In this document: in pieces, positions 8,830 through 17,391 of the stretch
Position numbering within the stretch: the stretch's first letter is position 1
Layout: every line of letters starts with the position of its first letter
From: Culturomica massiliensis
GTDB lineage: Bacteria > Bacteroidota > Bacteroidia > Bacteroidales > Marinifilaceae
Assembly: GCF_900091655.1 (NCBI RefSeq)
Contig: NZ_LT594621.1
Span: forward strand, 2,356,001 to 2,420,000
DNA: 64,000 bases
Direction: 5' to 3'
Made by a program: the position numbers and the translations under genes
The notes under the pieces: generated by a model
The model's database searches: none
Told to the model about the DNA's origin: nothing
Seen by the model: only the letters and a program-made list of their open reading frames with translations

Positions 8830-9146
8830 ATCCTTACCTGATTTTTCAATTTATACCATATAATACTTTGCTTCCCGTAAATTTTTAATTTACGATTTAC
8901 AATCTCATATTGTTCCCAAAGATTCCGATCTCCCGGTCAAAGAGAATCAAACTTTAAATTAAAAAATAACAGGCTGATTTATGCCGGCTTAAAATTCATA
9001 CCGATTGGGATTTTTTCCGAAAACCGGGTCCGTTTGTACATATAACCGGAAATAAACATAAAGCTTTCTCTAAACAATATATCGGGAACAGCTTTACCGA
9101 TAAGCTGCTCCCGATATATCAAATCATCATCGGAATATTTCTGGAA
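8830..9146. other. Intergenic region with a long hairpin and a short AT-rich repeat
   Basis: It contains an 18-bp stem-loop at 9077-9119 (arms ATATATCGGGA and TCCCGATATAT plus CAGCTT/AAGCTG), placed just after hydG on the minus strand. It has no strong T-run, so it is a possible weak terminator or RNA 3' end. A short copy of the AT-rich 7-mer repeat (TTTACGATTTACAATC) lies near 8880-8912. No ORF is convincing. Confidence 0.5.
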
Positions 9147-10565
9147 TCAGAACCTGAAATCCCGTTCGCCTTTGGCAATTCTTTCCAGATTTTCCACAGC
9201 AATACAACGTACTTTCTCGTTAGGCACCCGCTGCATTTCTGCTTCAATCATCCGTTCTCCCTTCAAACGGGTCTCCGGCGAAGCATAATCTTCCAAATAC
9301 TCTTTCAACGTCATCAAGGCATTCGGCTGACAGCAATTGGCTATCTGTCCTGACTTTACCAAAGACATAAAACGGTCGCCTGTACGTCCGGCACGATAAC
9401 AAGCCGTACAAAAACTTGGAATATATCCTAAATCCAGCAACCACGACACCACCTCGTCCAAAGTACGGCGGTCGGAAACATCGAACTGAGAAGTCGTTTC
9501 ATCAAATTCCTCCTTATTGACATATCCGCCGACACTGGTATGCGATCCGCCACTGATCTGCGACACACCGATATCCAGCACTTTTTCCCGGGAAGCTTGA
9601 GATTCCCGGGTAGAAACAATCATCCCGGTGTAAGGCACCGCAATCCGGATCACGGCTACAATTCGCCGGAAAATATCGTCGGGAACAGTATTGGCAAAAT
9701 CATCCGTATCGATATCATCGGCATCACACAAACGAGGTACACTGATTGTGTGCGGTCCGACCCCGAATGTCGCTTCCAAATGTTCCGCATGCATCAGCAA
9801 CCCGATAAAATCATAACGATAGGTATTCAATCCGTACAATACTCCAATACCCACGTCATCTATCCCTGCTTCCATCGCACGGTCCATCGCTTCGGTATGA
9901 TAGGCGTAGTTGCTCTTAGGACCGCTGGGATGTAAAGCTTCGTAATTCTTCTTATGGTAAGTTTCCTGAAAAAGAATATAAGTACCTATTCCCGCATCCC
10001 GCAATTTCTGATAATTTTCCACCGTCGTTGCCGCAATATTGACATTCACGCGGCGGATAGCTCCGTTCTTATGCTTAATGGAATATATTGTCTTTATACT
10101 CTCCAGAATATACTCTATGGGATTCATCGCCGGATGCTCTCCGGCTTCAAGGGCAAGACGCTTATGTCCCATGTCCTGAAGGGCGATCACCTCCTGACGG
10201 ATTTCCTCCTGGGTCAGTTTACGGCGTGCTATCGTCTTGTTTTTCGCATGATAGGGACAATAAACACAGCCATTCACACAGTAGTTGGATAAATACAGCG
10301 GAGCAAACATAACAATACGGTTGCCGTAAAATTTTTGCTTGATTTCTTTGGCAACCTCAAACATCTTCTCTATAAGACCGGGATCTTCGCATTCGAGCAA
10401 CAAGGCTGCTTCACGATGTGTCAGTCCTTTACAATTCCGGGCCCGTTCTATCAGGCTTTCTATCAGCTGCCGGTTATTTTTATTGGCTTGGGCATATTCT
10501 ATGGTAGATAAAATCTCTGCGTCGTCAATAAACTCCTCCGCTACTTTTGATTTTACATTGTACAT
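9147..10565 (-). CDS. hydG: [FeFe]-hydrogenase maturase HydG (radical SAM tyrosine lyase)
   Basis: HydG cleaves tyrosine to make the CO and CN ligands of the hydrogenase H-cluster. The 472-aa protein has the radical-SAM triad CVNGCVYC at C96, C100 and C103 and the C-terminal auxiliary-cluster motif (CTACYRAGRTGDRF... ending IANCC). Both sit where HydG has them and separate it from ThiH. The start is ATG 10565; the open frame reaches back only to a TTG inside the -7 box. It stands alone here; hydE, hydF and the hydrogenase must be elsewhere. Its presence implies [FeFe]-hydrogenase-based hydrogen metabolism. Confidence 0.95.
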   Translation of the reverse strand: MYNVKSKVAEEFIDDAEILSTIEYAQANKNNRQLIESLIERARNCKGLTHREAALLLECEDPGLIEKMFEVAKEIKQKFYGNRIVMFAPLYLSNYCVNGCVYCPYHAKNKTIARRKLTQEEIRQEVIALQDMGHKRLALEAGEHPAMNPIEYILESIKTIYSIKHKNGAIRRVNVNIAATTVENYQKLRDAGIGTYILFQETYHKKNYEALHPSGPKSNYAYHTEAMDRAMEAGIDDVGIGVLYGLNTYRYDFIGLLMHAEHLEATFGVGPHTISVPRLCDADDIDTDDFANTVPDDIFRRIVAVIRIAVPYTGMIVSTRESQASREKVLDIGVSQISGGSHTSVGGYVNKEEFDETTSQFDVSDRRTLDEVVSWLLDLGYIPSFCTACYRAGRTGDRFMSLVKSGQIANCCQPNALMTLKEYLEDYASPETRLKGERMIEAEMQRVPNEKVRCIAVENLERIAKGERDFRF

Positions 10566-10592
10566 ATCTTCAGGCTTATAATCTAGTGCTAA

Positions 10593-10600
10593 CAAAAGTA
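10593..10600 (-). promoter_or_regulatory. -7 box of hydG
   Basis: The minus strand reads TACTTTTG (TAnnTTTG consensus), 27 nt before the ATG at 10565. Confidence 0.55.
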
Positions 10601-11043
10601 CAAGATTTTACCCGATTGAAAGAATATTTTCAGAAAAAGAAGCTATAAATTCCGGAATTTACATTTCATTCCGGTCCGGCCCTCCTTTTACGCCGTTGGT
10701 CGCCTGTATCCCCAATGTGTCTCAAACATTTTATTCCTTCCGGTGACAACCTCTGGAAGCGGTGCAGAAGAAGCTGAAAGCCTGAATTCTCATGCTGTGC
10801 AGCTCAATTTTCCAGGATGACTTCCGTCTATAAATAAAGATAAAATTTTAGTATAAAATAAATTACATTTTTTATAACGGCAATTCAATTAATAATCTTA
10901 CCTTTACCCCGTAATTGAGAAGAAATATTTTTGGTATTCGAAATTCTTAGACAACAGTAAATGTTTTATTGTTTTAACAGACTTTCCGTTCAATTTTTTT
11001 CAACCTCATTTATTTATTAATTATTTTTTCAAGTTTATTTACA
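10601..11043. other. Long intergenic region between hydG and the RRM gene
   Basis: About 440 nt. The half next to the RRM gene is AT-rich and probably holds its promoter and leader. The other half (10660-10830) is more GC-rich and holds a short minus-strand frame (10688-10789) with coding-like composition ending ETHWGYRRPTA, which has no ribosome binding site I can see. It may be a relic or part of an RNA. Nothing firm can be called. Confidence 0.4.
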
Positions 11044-11373
11044 ATGAACATTTACATTTCAAATTTAAGTTTCGGCATAAGCGACGCCGATTTAAACCAG
11101 TTATTCAGCGAATACGGTGAAGTTTCTTCTGCTAAAGTCATTACAGACCGCGAAACAGGACGTTCCCGCGGCTTCGGCTTCGTAGAAATGTCTAACGACG
11201 AAGAAGCTGAAAAGGCTATTAACGAATTGAACCAAGCTGAATACGACGGTAAGGTTATCAATGTATCCGTAGCCAAACCCCGTGAAAACAGAGGCAACAA
11301 TCGCGGTAACAACAGTCGCGGAGGTTACAACTCAAACCGCGGTGGAGGTTACAATTCCAATCGCAGATATTAA
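11044..11373 (+). CDS. RRM-type RNA-binding protein
   Basis: A 109-aa protein with one RNA recognition motif: RNP2 is IYISNL at the N-terminus and RNP1 is RGFGFVEM near residues 40-47. It is followed by a short Gly/Asn/Arg tail with repeated GGYNSNR units. Such single-RRM proteins are common in Bacteroidota and cyanobacteria and bind single-stranded RNA as post-transcriptional regulators. The bacterium has no need for an Hfq-like partner to explain it, but targets are unknown. It is monocistronic, with a long AT-rich upstream region and its own terminator at 11410-11444. Confidence 0.93.
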   Translation: MNIYISNLSFGISDADLNQLFSEYGEVSSAKVITDRETGRSRGFGFVEMSNDEEAEKAINELNQAEYDGKVINVSVAKPRENRGNNRGNNSRGGYNSNRGGGYNSNRRY

Positions 11374-11409
11374 TCTCGCATAAGGAGTGAAATACTCCGG
11401 AAATAAATA

Positions 11410-11444
11410 AAAATCGTACGGACGTCTGTTTGTACGATTTTTTT
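11410..11444 (+). terminator. Intrinsic terminator of the RRM gene
   Basis: AAATCGTAC (11411-11419) pairs with GTACGATTT (11432-11440), followed by a T-run. An A-run on the other side could make it act in both directions. Confidence 0.85.
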
Positions 11445-11631
11445 GATCTTACCCGCAAACCGGATGCTTGCCCTCGTCAGAGCAATATCGATAAAATACC
11501 CTTCTCCTTTTGAAAAACGATATTCACCCGTTTTTTCCGGTAACTCACCATCAGAGCATAAAATACGCACCTGATCCATCGGTTCAATCCGGAAATTTTC
11601 ATTACTTTGTATCTGAAAATAAAATTAAAAC

Positions 11632-12378
11632 ATGCCGGAAAACAAATACGATGATCCTGTATTTTTTGAAAAATACAGTCAGATGAGCCGCTCTAAAGAA
11701 GGACTTCACGGTGCAGGAGAATGGGAAACCTTAAAAAAGTTATTGCCTGATTTCAACGGTAAAAGGGTGCTCGATTTAGGATGCGGCTACGGTTGGCATT
11801 GTATTTATGCCATAGAGCAAGGCGCCGTTTCTGTTACAGGTATCGACATATCCCAAAAAATGTTGGCTATAGCCCAAAAAAAGACGACATATCCACAAAT
11901 CGAATACCTTTGCATGCCGATAGAAGACATTGATTTTAAACCCGGTAGCTTCGACATCGTCATGAGTTCGCTGGCGTTCCACTATCTCCGGTCTTTTGAA
12001 GATATTGTCCGAAAAGTAAACGCCTGCCTGACCGATGGGGGATTTTTCGTTTTTTCGGTAGAACATCCGGTCTTCACGGCTTATGGAACACAGGATTGGT
12101 ATTCCGATAAAGATGGGAAAATCTTACACTTTCCGGTCGACAATTACTTTTACGAGGGAGAACGCAAAGCACATTTTTTAGGTGAAGAAGTGACAAAATA
12201 TCACAAAACGCTTACAACTTATCTGAACGGCTTGCTGACGAACGGTTTTGAACTGTTAAACATCGTAGAACCTCAACCGCCTGTACGTATGCTTTCCATT
12301 GAAGGCATGAAAGACGAAATGCGCCGTCCCATGATGCTGATTATCGCTGCGCGGAAAAAAGAAAATCACAGATTGTAG
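11632..12378 (+). CDS. Class I SAM-dependent methyltransferase
   Basis: A 248-aa methyltransferase with the Rossmann-like SAM fold. Motif I is VLDLGCGYGWH near residues 45-55, with acidic residue D in GIDISQKM and the post-motif FDIVMSSLAFHYL. The C-terminal half (VEHPVFTAYGTQDWY, YHKTLTTYLNGLL) resembles small-molecule O- or N-methyltransferases of the UbiE/Tam-like group. The substrate is unknown. It is preceded by the RRM terminator and a short AT-rich region, so it is probably monocistronic. It converges on catalase. Confidence 0.85.
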   Translation: MPENKYDDPVFFEKYSQMSRSKEGLHGAGEWETLKKLLPDFNGKRVLDLGCGYGWHCIYAIEQGAVSVTGIDISQKMLAIAQKKTTYPQIEYLCMPIEDIDFKPGSFDIVMSSLAFHYLRSFEDIVRKVNACLTDGGFFVFSVEHPVFTAYGTQDWYSDKDGKILHFPVDNYFYEGERKAHFLGEEVTKYHKTLTTYLNGLLTNGFELLNIVEPQPPVRMLSIEGMKDEMRRPMMLIIAARKKENHRL

Positions 12379-12417
12379 AAATACAGGTATCCGATTAAAA
12401 AAGCGAATTAGCAAACA

Positions 12418-12449
12418 GGAGTTTTCCGGCGATTGACTGCCGGAACTCC
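12418..12449. terminator. Hairpin between the convergent methyltransferase and catalase genes
   Basis: GGAGTTTTCCGGC (12418-12430) pairs with GCCGGAACTCC (12439-12449). It sits between convergent stops and probably helps to end transcription, but no strong T-run follows on either strand. Confidence 0.4.
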
Positions 12450-12539
12450 CGTTCGTTATAAAGTCCTAGTCAGAGGCTATAGACAAAAACGAAACCTCTG
12501 AAAGACGGTAGAATTTCACACCTTACATATCGGTGTAAA

Positions 12540-14024
12540 TTATCTTTCTTCTGTTTGCTGGCGTTTGACTTCTTCCAGAATTTTATGGATATCGATGCCT
12601 GTTTTCCGTGCCATATCTTTACCGCAATTTTCGTCGGCCTGATAGAAGCGGGCGATAGCCCGAATACGGATGTGTTCCGGGACATCGGCTGTCGCAGCCG
12701 TAAAATTAGAGGTCAGGCGGTCTTTTTCGTCAGCGGGAAGCAAACGATAAAGATCACCGGGCTGTGTGTAAAAATCGTGGTCCTGTTCGTAATGATCGGC
12801 AGCCCCCTCCAGTGAAAGCGGCGGATAGTTGTAATGTGTGTCGGAAACCGGTCCGTCGAAACTGTTGGGTTCGTAATTGACACTTCCTCCCCCATTTTCA
12901 TCGACACGCATATAGCCGTCCCGGTGATAGTTGCTTACCGGACAATGGGGACGATTAACCGGAATCAAGTCTGCATTAACACCAAGCCGGTAACGATGTG
13001 CATCACCATAAGCAAAGAGGCGTCCTTGCAGCATTTTGTCGGGAGAGAATCCGATTCCCGGAACGACATCGGCCGGATTGAACGCAGCCTGTTCGACATC
13101 GGCAAAATAATTTTCGGGATTGCGGTTCAGCTCGATGATACCAACTTCAATGAGGGGATAGTCCTTGTGACTCCATACTTTCGTCAGATCGAAGGGATTG
13201 AAACGGTAAGTATGTGCTTCGTGTTCGGGCATAATCTGCACACACATTTTCCAACGCGGGAAATTACCTTTCTCGATATTCTCGAAAAGATCGCGTTGAG
13301 AGTGTTCCCGGTCTTTACCGACGATTTGCTCTGCTTCTGCATTAGTATAGTTAGCGATACCCTGCTGACTGATCATGTGAAATTTAACCCATACCCGTTC
13401 GTCCTTGTCATTGTAAAAACTGAATGTATGGCTGCCAAAACCATGTTGTTGCCGCATATTTTGAGGAATTCCGCGGTCACTCATCAATATCATTACCTGG
13501 TGAAGGGTTTCGGGAGAAAGACTCCAGAAATCCCACATTGCGGTATTGCTACGAAGGTTGGTTTTGGGGTCTCGCTTCTGGGTGTGAATAAAATCCGGAA
13601 ATTTCAATGGATCACGGACAAAAAATACGGGAGTATTATTACCGACAAGATCCCAGTTACCGTCTTCGGTGTAAAATTTCAACGCAAATCCACGCACATC
13701 CCTTTCCGTATCGGCAGCACCTCTTTCTCCCGCTACAGTAGAAAAACGGGCAAACATTTCAGTTTTTTTACCGATTTCGGAAAAAATCTTTGCCCGGGTA
13801 TAGCGGGTGATGTCGTGGGTGACGGTAAAAGTACCGAATGCACCGCAGCCTTTAGCATGTACAATACGTTCCGGAATACGTTCCCGGTTGAAATGGGCCA
13901 GCTTTTCAAGCAACCATACGTTTTCGAGTAATTCAGGACCTTTAGGCCCTGCCGTGCGGGAGTTCTTGTTATCGCCGACAGGAGAACCCGTTTGAGTGGT
14001 GAGTCGTTTTTTCTTTCTTTCCAT
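12540..14024 (-). CDS. katA: Catalase (heme, monofunctional)
   Basis: A 494-aa small-subunit catalase that converts hydrogen peroxide to water and oxygen in the cytoplasm. It shows the catalytic His region (VHAKGCGAFGTFTVTHDIT), the distal Asn region (GNNTPVFFVRDPLKFPDF) and the heme-ligand Tyr motif RLFAYGDAHRYRLG. The ATG at 14024 (MERKKKRLTTQTGSP) is the family-like start; the 14-residue upstream extension is not conserved-looking. It is monocistronic. In an anaerobe it is a typical part of the oxidative-stress defence, usually under OxyR, but I found no clear operator. Confidence 0.95.
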   Translation of the reverse strand: MERKKKRLTTQTGSPVGDNKNSRTAGPKGPELLENVWLLEKLAHFNRERIPERIVHAKGCGAFGTFTVTHDITRYTRAKIFSEIGKKTEMFARFSTVAGERGAADTERDVRGFALKFYTEDGNWDLVGNNTPVFFVRDPLKFPDFIHTQKRDPKTNLRSNTAMWDFWSLSPETLHQVMILMSDRGIPQNMRQQHGFGSHTFSFYNDKDERVWVKFHMISQQGIANYTNAEAEQIVGKDREHSQRDLFENIEKGNFPRWKMCVQIMPEHEAHTYRFNPFDLTKVWSHKDYPLIEVGIIELNRNPENYFADVEQAAFNPADVVPGIGFSPDKMLQGRLFAYGDAHRYRLGVNADLIPVNRPHCPVSNYHRDGYMRVDENGGGSVNYEPNSFDGPVSDTHYNYPPLSLEGAADHYEQDHDFYTQPGDLYRLLPADEKDRLTSNFTAATADVPEHIRIRAIARFYQADENCGKDMARKTGIDIHKILEEVKRQQTEER

Positions 14025-14191
14025 AACATTTATTTTGAGGGTAAAAATATACGTGAAAGAGATCAACAGGAAGTTGATGTATAATTTCGGGTAAAACTTT
14101 CGACTAAAGGTAAAGAATATTAATTGCCTGGACCAATAATACAGATTAATTTATCACATAAAAGTATAATGTTTGTAAATTTTATTGTAAA

Positions 14192-14764
14192 CTATTTGTT
14201 TTCTTTTGGCGATACCGGACGGATAACCCGGCAAGGATTTCCCACAGCCAATACGTTGGCCGGAATGTTTTTGGTTACGACACTGCCGGCTCCGATTGTC
14301 GTATTGTCGCCGATACTGACACCGGGTAAAAGAACGACGTGACCGCCGATCCATACGTTGTTACCGATAGTTATCGGCCGGGCGTATTCCAGACCGGCAT
14401 TTCTTTGTCCGATATCCAGAGGATGGCCTGCTGTGTATATGCCGACATGGGGAGCGATAAAGACATTGTCACCGACCCGCACTTTAGCTGCATCCAGGAT
14501 TACCAGATTTGTGTTGGCATAAAAATTTTCTCCGATTTCTATATTGTAGCCGTAATCACAAAAAAAAGGAGGTGTGAAAATGAAATTTTTTCCGGTTTTG
14601 CCTAATAATTTTTGCAGTATCTGCTTCTTTTCAGAAGATTGTTGAGGAGAGAGCTGATTGTATTGAAATAAAAGGGATTGACACTGTTCTCTTTCCAGTG
14701 CCAGCGCAGGATCATAATTAGCATCGTATAGTAAACCTTGTCTCGCTTTTTCTTTTTCTGTCAT
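14192..14764 (-). CDS. Sugar O-acetyltransferase (maltose/galactoside acetyltransferase family)
   Basis: A 190-aa left-handed beta-helix acetyltransferase. The N-terminal helical part (MTEKEKARQGLLYDANYDPAL) matches the Maa/LacA N-terminal domain. Hexapeptide repeats follow (IGENFYANTNLVI, VGDNVFIAPHVGIYTAGHPLD), with the catalytic His in TAGHPLD, and then NNVWIGGHVVLLPGVSIGDN. It transfers acetyl from acetyl-CoA to a sugar hydroxyl. It lies 32 nt downstream of the beta-lactamase gene on the same strand, so cotranscription is likely. Exact sugar unknown. Confidence 0.92.
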   Translation of the reverse strand: MTEKEKARQGLLYDANYDPALALEREQCQSLLFQYNQLSPQQSSEKKQILQKLLGKTGKNFIFTPPFFCDYGYNIEIGENFYANTNLVILDAAKVRVGDNVFIAPHVGIYTAGHPLDIGQRNAGLEYARPITIGNNVWIGGHVVLLPGVSIGDNTTIGAGSVVTKNIPANVLAVGNPCRVIRPVSPKENK

Positions 14765-14796
14765 CGTTGCGGATTATAAATTGTTCTGTTATTGAA

Positions 14797-15675
14797 TTAT
14801 TTAGTATAATGGTCATAAACGGTCCTGGAAATTCGGGCAATAATGGAAGCATTTGTGTCGTCGTCTTCCATGGAGTCCATAATGAAGACGGCTATAACGA
14901 AATAATTACCGTTGGGGAGATAAACAAATCCCATGTCGTTATCACCGATTTTCAAGCCGGCCGCATTCCGGTCGGAACTGCCCGTTTTATGACCGACAAG
15001 AGTGCCGGACGGTAAAAGTCCTTTGAGTTTGTTCGCTCCGGTTGTTGTCTCAATTAAAATTTGCTCGAGAAAATCCTGGTAAGTTGCCGACAATAATTTT
15101 TTTTGCAGGAATTGCTCGAATAACAGAACTGCCGCGGAAGGGCGGGTTCTGTTCAGGGCCTGGTTGCCTGTCTGTTGATGCATTTGTGTTTCCGTAGCAA
15201 CGATTACCATATCCGGGAAACCCAGATCTGCGATATATTGCTGGAGTCTTTCGATGCCTCCGATATAACGGATCAGTATATCACAGGCATTGTTATCGCT
15301 CAGGGATACACAGTATCGGAGCAATTCTTTAATCGATATATGAAAGTCACCCTCCGGTTGTTTGTCTCTCAGAGGACTGTAAGTATCGGGGTGCAGGTCT
15401 GCTTTGGATACATAAATTTCCGTTTCGAGTGGCAATTTTTGTCGGTCGAGATAATCACATACGGCCAATGCCAAAGGGAATTTAAAAGTACTTAACATGG
15501 CATACCCCTGATCGTCGTTCACAGAAACCGTTATTTTTCCATTGTATAATACAGCAACACCGATCATCGCTTTTTTATCTTTCAGGATGGAACGGATTTG
15601 TTTTTGCAATGTACCGGCTGTGCTGACCGAAAAAAACAAAAACACAGCCGATAGAGTTGTGAGAAGTTTCGTCAT
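14797..15675 (-). CDS. Class A beta-lactamase, Bacteroidota subclass A2 (CfxA/CepA/CblA-like)
   Basis: A 292-aa periplasmic serine beta-lactamase. The signal peptide is residues 1-~20 (MTKLLTTLSAVFLFFSVSTA). The active-site motifs are S62-T-F-K (S70xxK in Ambler numbering), SDN in CVSLSDNNACD, E of ETQMHQ (Ambler E166 region) and KTG in GHKTGSSDR. All catalytic residues are intact, so it should hydrolyse beta-lactams, probably cephalosporins as relatives do. A weak -7 box TATCTTCG (15708-15715, minus) lies upstream. No insertion sequence flanks it, so it looks chromosomal and intrinsic. Confidence 0.93.
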   Translation of the reverse strand: MTKLLTTLSAVFLFFSVSTAGTLQKQIRSILKDKKAMIGVAVLYNGKITVSVNDDQGYAMLSTFKFPLALAVCDYLDRQKLPLETEIYVSKADLHPDTYSPLRDKQPEGDFHISIKELLRYCVSLSDNNACDILIRYIGGIERLQQYIADLGFPDMVIVATETQMHQQTGNQALNRTRPSAAVLLFEQFLQKKLLSATYQDFLEQILIETTTGANKLKGLLPSGTLVGHKTGSSDRNAAGLKIGDNDMGFVYLPNGNYFVIAVFIMDSMEDDDTNASIIARISRTVYDHYTK

Positions 15676-15842
15676 CGTTATTTTTTATACGGAATTTTAT
15701 TTTCCGGCGAAGATATATTTTTCCAGTCTATTTAAGTATATTTGGTAGTGAATTTATACATATAGATCGTTGATTTTAAATTTACGATTTTAGATTTTAG
15801 ATTGAACACACAACCCTCCTTATGTAAAAAGAGGAATAATAA

Positions 15843-16418
15843 ATGATGATTGCGATGTCGGAACAGGAAACGATAGGTGTACTCGAAGTATATGAAGATG
15901 TTACCATGCGGGAAGCCCGTTTGGATGATGCAGCCCTTGTCTGGCAGGCCATATATGATCACCGGGATTATCTGAAGACCTGGCTGCCCTTTGTTTTGCG
16001 ACTGCATACCATAGAAGATGAAGAAGCTTTTCTACGTGAAGTCCTTGCCGTACCTTTTGAAGAAAGGAATTTGGTGATGGTGATTGAAAAAAAAGGGGTA
16101 TTTTGCGGCTTAATCGGCTTTGTGACGACCGACCGGGTCAATCATCGGACTGAAATCGGTTATTGGCTTTTGCCTGAATTTCAGGGACAGGGAATAATGA
16201 CCCGCTGTGTGCGTTGCTTATGTGAATGGGCAGTGCAATACCGTGGCATGCAACGTATTCAGATCCGTTGTGCTGTCGGGAACGTACCCAGTAATGCGAT
16301 TCCGAAACGCCTGGGATTTCGTTGGGAAGGAATCGAACGGGCCGGAGAATTAATGATTTCCGGAGAATATGCAAACCTCAATGTATACAGTATATTGAAA
16401 AATGAGATATTCCCGTAA
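15843..16418 (+). CDS. GNAT family N-acetyltransferase (RimJ/RimL-like)
   Basis: A 191-aa acetyltransferase with the GNAT fold. The acetyl-CoA pyrophosphate loop appears as LLPEFQGQGIMTRCVR, followed by the family pattern GNVPSNAIPKRLGFRWEGIER. This matches the RimL-type ribosomal-protein-serine acetyltransferase branch. The ATG at 15843 has AGAGGA 8 nt upstream. Similar 50-nt stretches occur just before the gene (15796-15846) and just after it (16435-16490). The substrate may be a protein N-terminus or a small molecule. Confidence 0.88.
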   Translation: MMIAMSEQETIGVLEVYEDVTMREARLDDAALVWQAIYDHRDYLKTWLPFVLRLHTIEDEEAFLREVLAVPFEERNLVMVIEKKGVFCGLIGFVTTDRVNHRTEIGYWLLPEFQGQGIMTRCVRCLCEWAVQYRGMQRIQIRCAVGNVPSNAIPKRLGFRWEGIERAGELMISGEYANLNVYSILKNEIFP

Positions 16419-16494
16419 ATCCCACATTTAATAGTTTAGATTAAACACACATCCGGCCCTGTGAAAAAGAAAATCGTATATCATAAATGATCAA

Positions 16495-17376
16495 CTACAA
16501 TGTATTTTCCCTCAGCCCCAGCCGGTCGATATAATTCACATACCGGAAAGCAGGCATTCCCAAAGCCATTCCGGCATGAATCTGCCCTTCAATACCCAGC
16601 ATTTTCTCCAAATGGCTCTTACGGTCCTGCTGAATAGCTGAACAGACAAAGCCCGTATAAAACTGACTTACTCCCAGGCACTCCGCCATCAACGATCCAT
16701 TCTGATAAGCCAGGTTCGCATCCTGACATCCGAAACGGCTGGCTTGCGGCGTATGAATCAAAAGGACCGCTTTCGCATTCCGTAAAATCATATCATGACC
16801 TTGGGCATCCTCCCGTAATAACCGCTCAAACACCGGCTCGTAACGCAATGCATCGGGCATTGTCCATTTTACCAAAGGTCGTAATAAAGGATGCCGCATT
16901 TTTTTCAGAGCCTTACCGAATACCCCTAAAGTAAATTCTGTTATCAACCGTAATTTAGCCGGATCGGTGACCAAGGTAAATCCTACCTCCTGCGCATTAC
17001 TGGCGGTCGGTGCCCGATAAGCCGCCTCTACAATCTGTGACAGTAAAGCTTCCGGCACCGGTTTTTCAGCAAAAGCCCGGTTCGACCGCCTGGCGCGGCA
17101 CAGCAACATCATTTGCTCAGCTGCAGGATAATCTTTATAATCAAACGCATGTACTTTTTCCGGCGGAAAATCTGCATGTACGACAGCTCCTGTCGGACAG
17201 ACCGCCACACAATGTCCGCAACGGATACAATTTTCCGGGGCTAACACCCGTATCTCCCCTCCTGTCTTCTCTTGTCCCAGAATCATAGAAGGACAAATTT
17301 TCACGCATTTCCCGCAACGGATACATTTCTCAATATCAATACTTAACATCAGTTCCATCGTCAATCTGTTTATCAT
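16495..17376 (-). CDS. Nitroreductase family protein with N-terminal 2x[4Fe-4S] ferredoxin domain
   Basis: A 293-aa fusion. Residues ~12-70 carry two ferredoxin clusters (CIRCGKCVKICP and CIRCGHCVAVCP). The rest is a flavin-binding nitroreductase domain (SNRAFAEKPVPEALL, then APTASNAQEVGF). Such proteins transfer electrons from ferredoxin clusters to FMN and reduce nitro or related compounds. It starts 15 nt after the Fpg/Nei-like gene, so the two form an operon. ATGs at 17376, 17358 and 17349 are all possible starts; the first was kept. Confidence 0.88.
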   Translation of the reverse strand: MINRLTMELMLSIDIEKCIRCGKCVKICPSMILGQEKTGGEIRVLAPENCIRCGHCVAVCPTGAVVHADFPPEKVHAFDYKDYPAAEQMMLLCRARRSNRAFAEKPVPEALLSQIVEAAYRAPTASNAQEVGFTLVTDPAKLRLITEFTLGVFGKALKKMRHPLLRPLVKWTMPDALRYEPVFERLLREDAQGHDMILRNAKAVLLIHTPQASRFGCQDANLAYQNGSLMAECLGVSQFYTGFVCSAIQQDRKSHLEKMLGIEGQIHAGMALGMPAFRYVNYIDRLGLRENTL

Positions 17377-17391
17377 TTCAGGTCAAAAATA

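Noticed and set aside
9077..9119. Standard terminator after hydG
   Set aside because: The stem is strong, but no T-run follows on the minus strand, so it is noted only as a hairpin.
10566..10595. Upstream extension of hydG to TTG 10595
   Set aside because: The TTG is part of the -7 box; ATG 10565 places the radical-SAM cysteines at the normal family positions.
10680..10830. Cobalamin riboswitch upstream of the RRM gene
   Set aside because: CCGGTGACAACC looked suggestive, but the conserved B12-box and core pattern could not be assembled.
11370..11579. 69-aa minus-strand ORF between the RRM and methyltransferase genes
   Set aside because: Part of its sequence is protein-like (DGELPEKTGEYRFSKGEGYF), but it reads straight through the RRM terminator hairpin and has no family match I recognise.
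12834..13931. 365-aa plus-strand frame over catalase
   Set aside because: It mirrors katA on the opposite strand; katA has all catalase motifs and the mirror has none.
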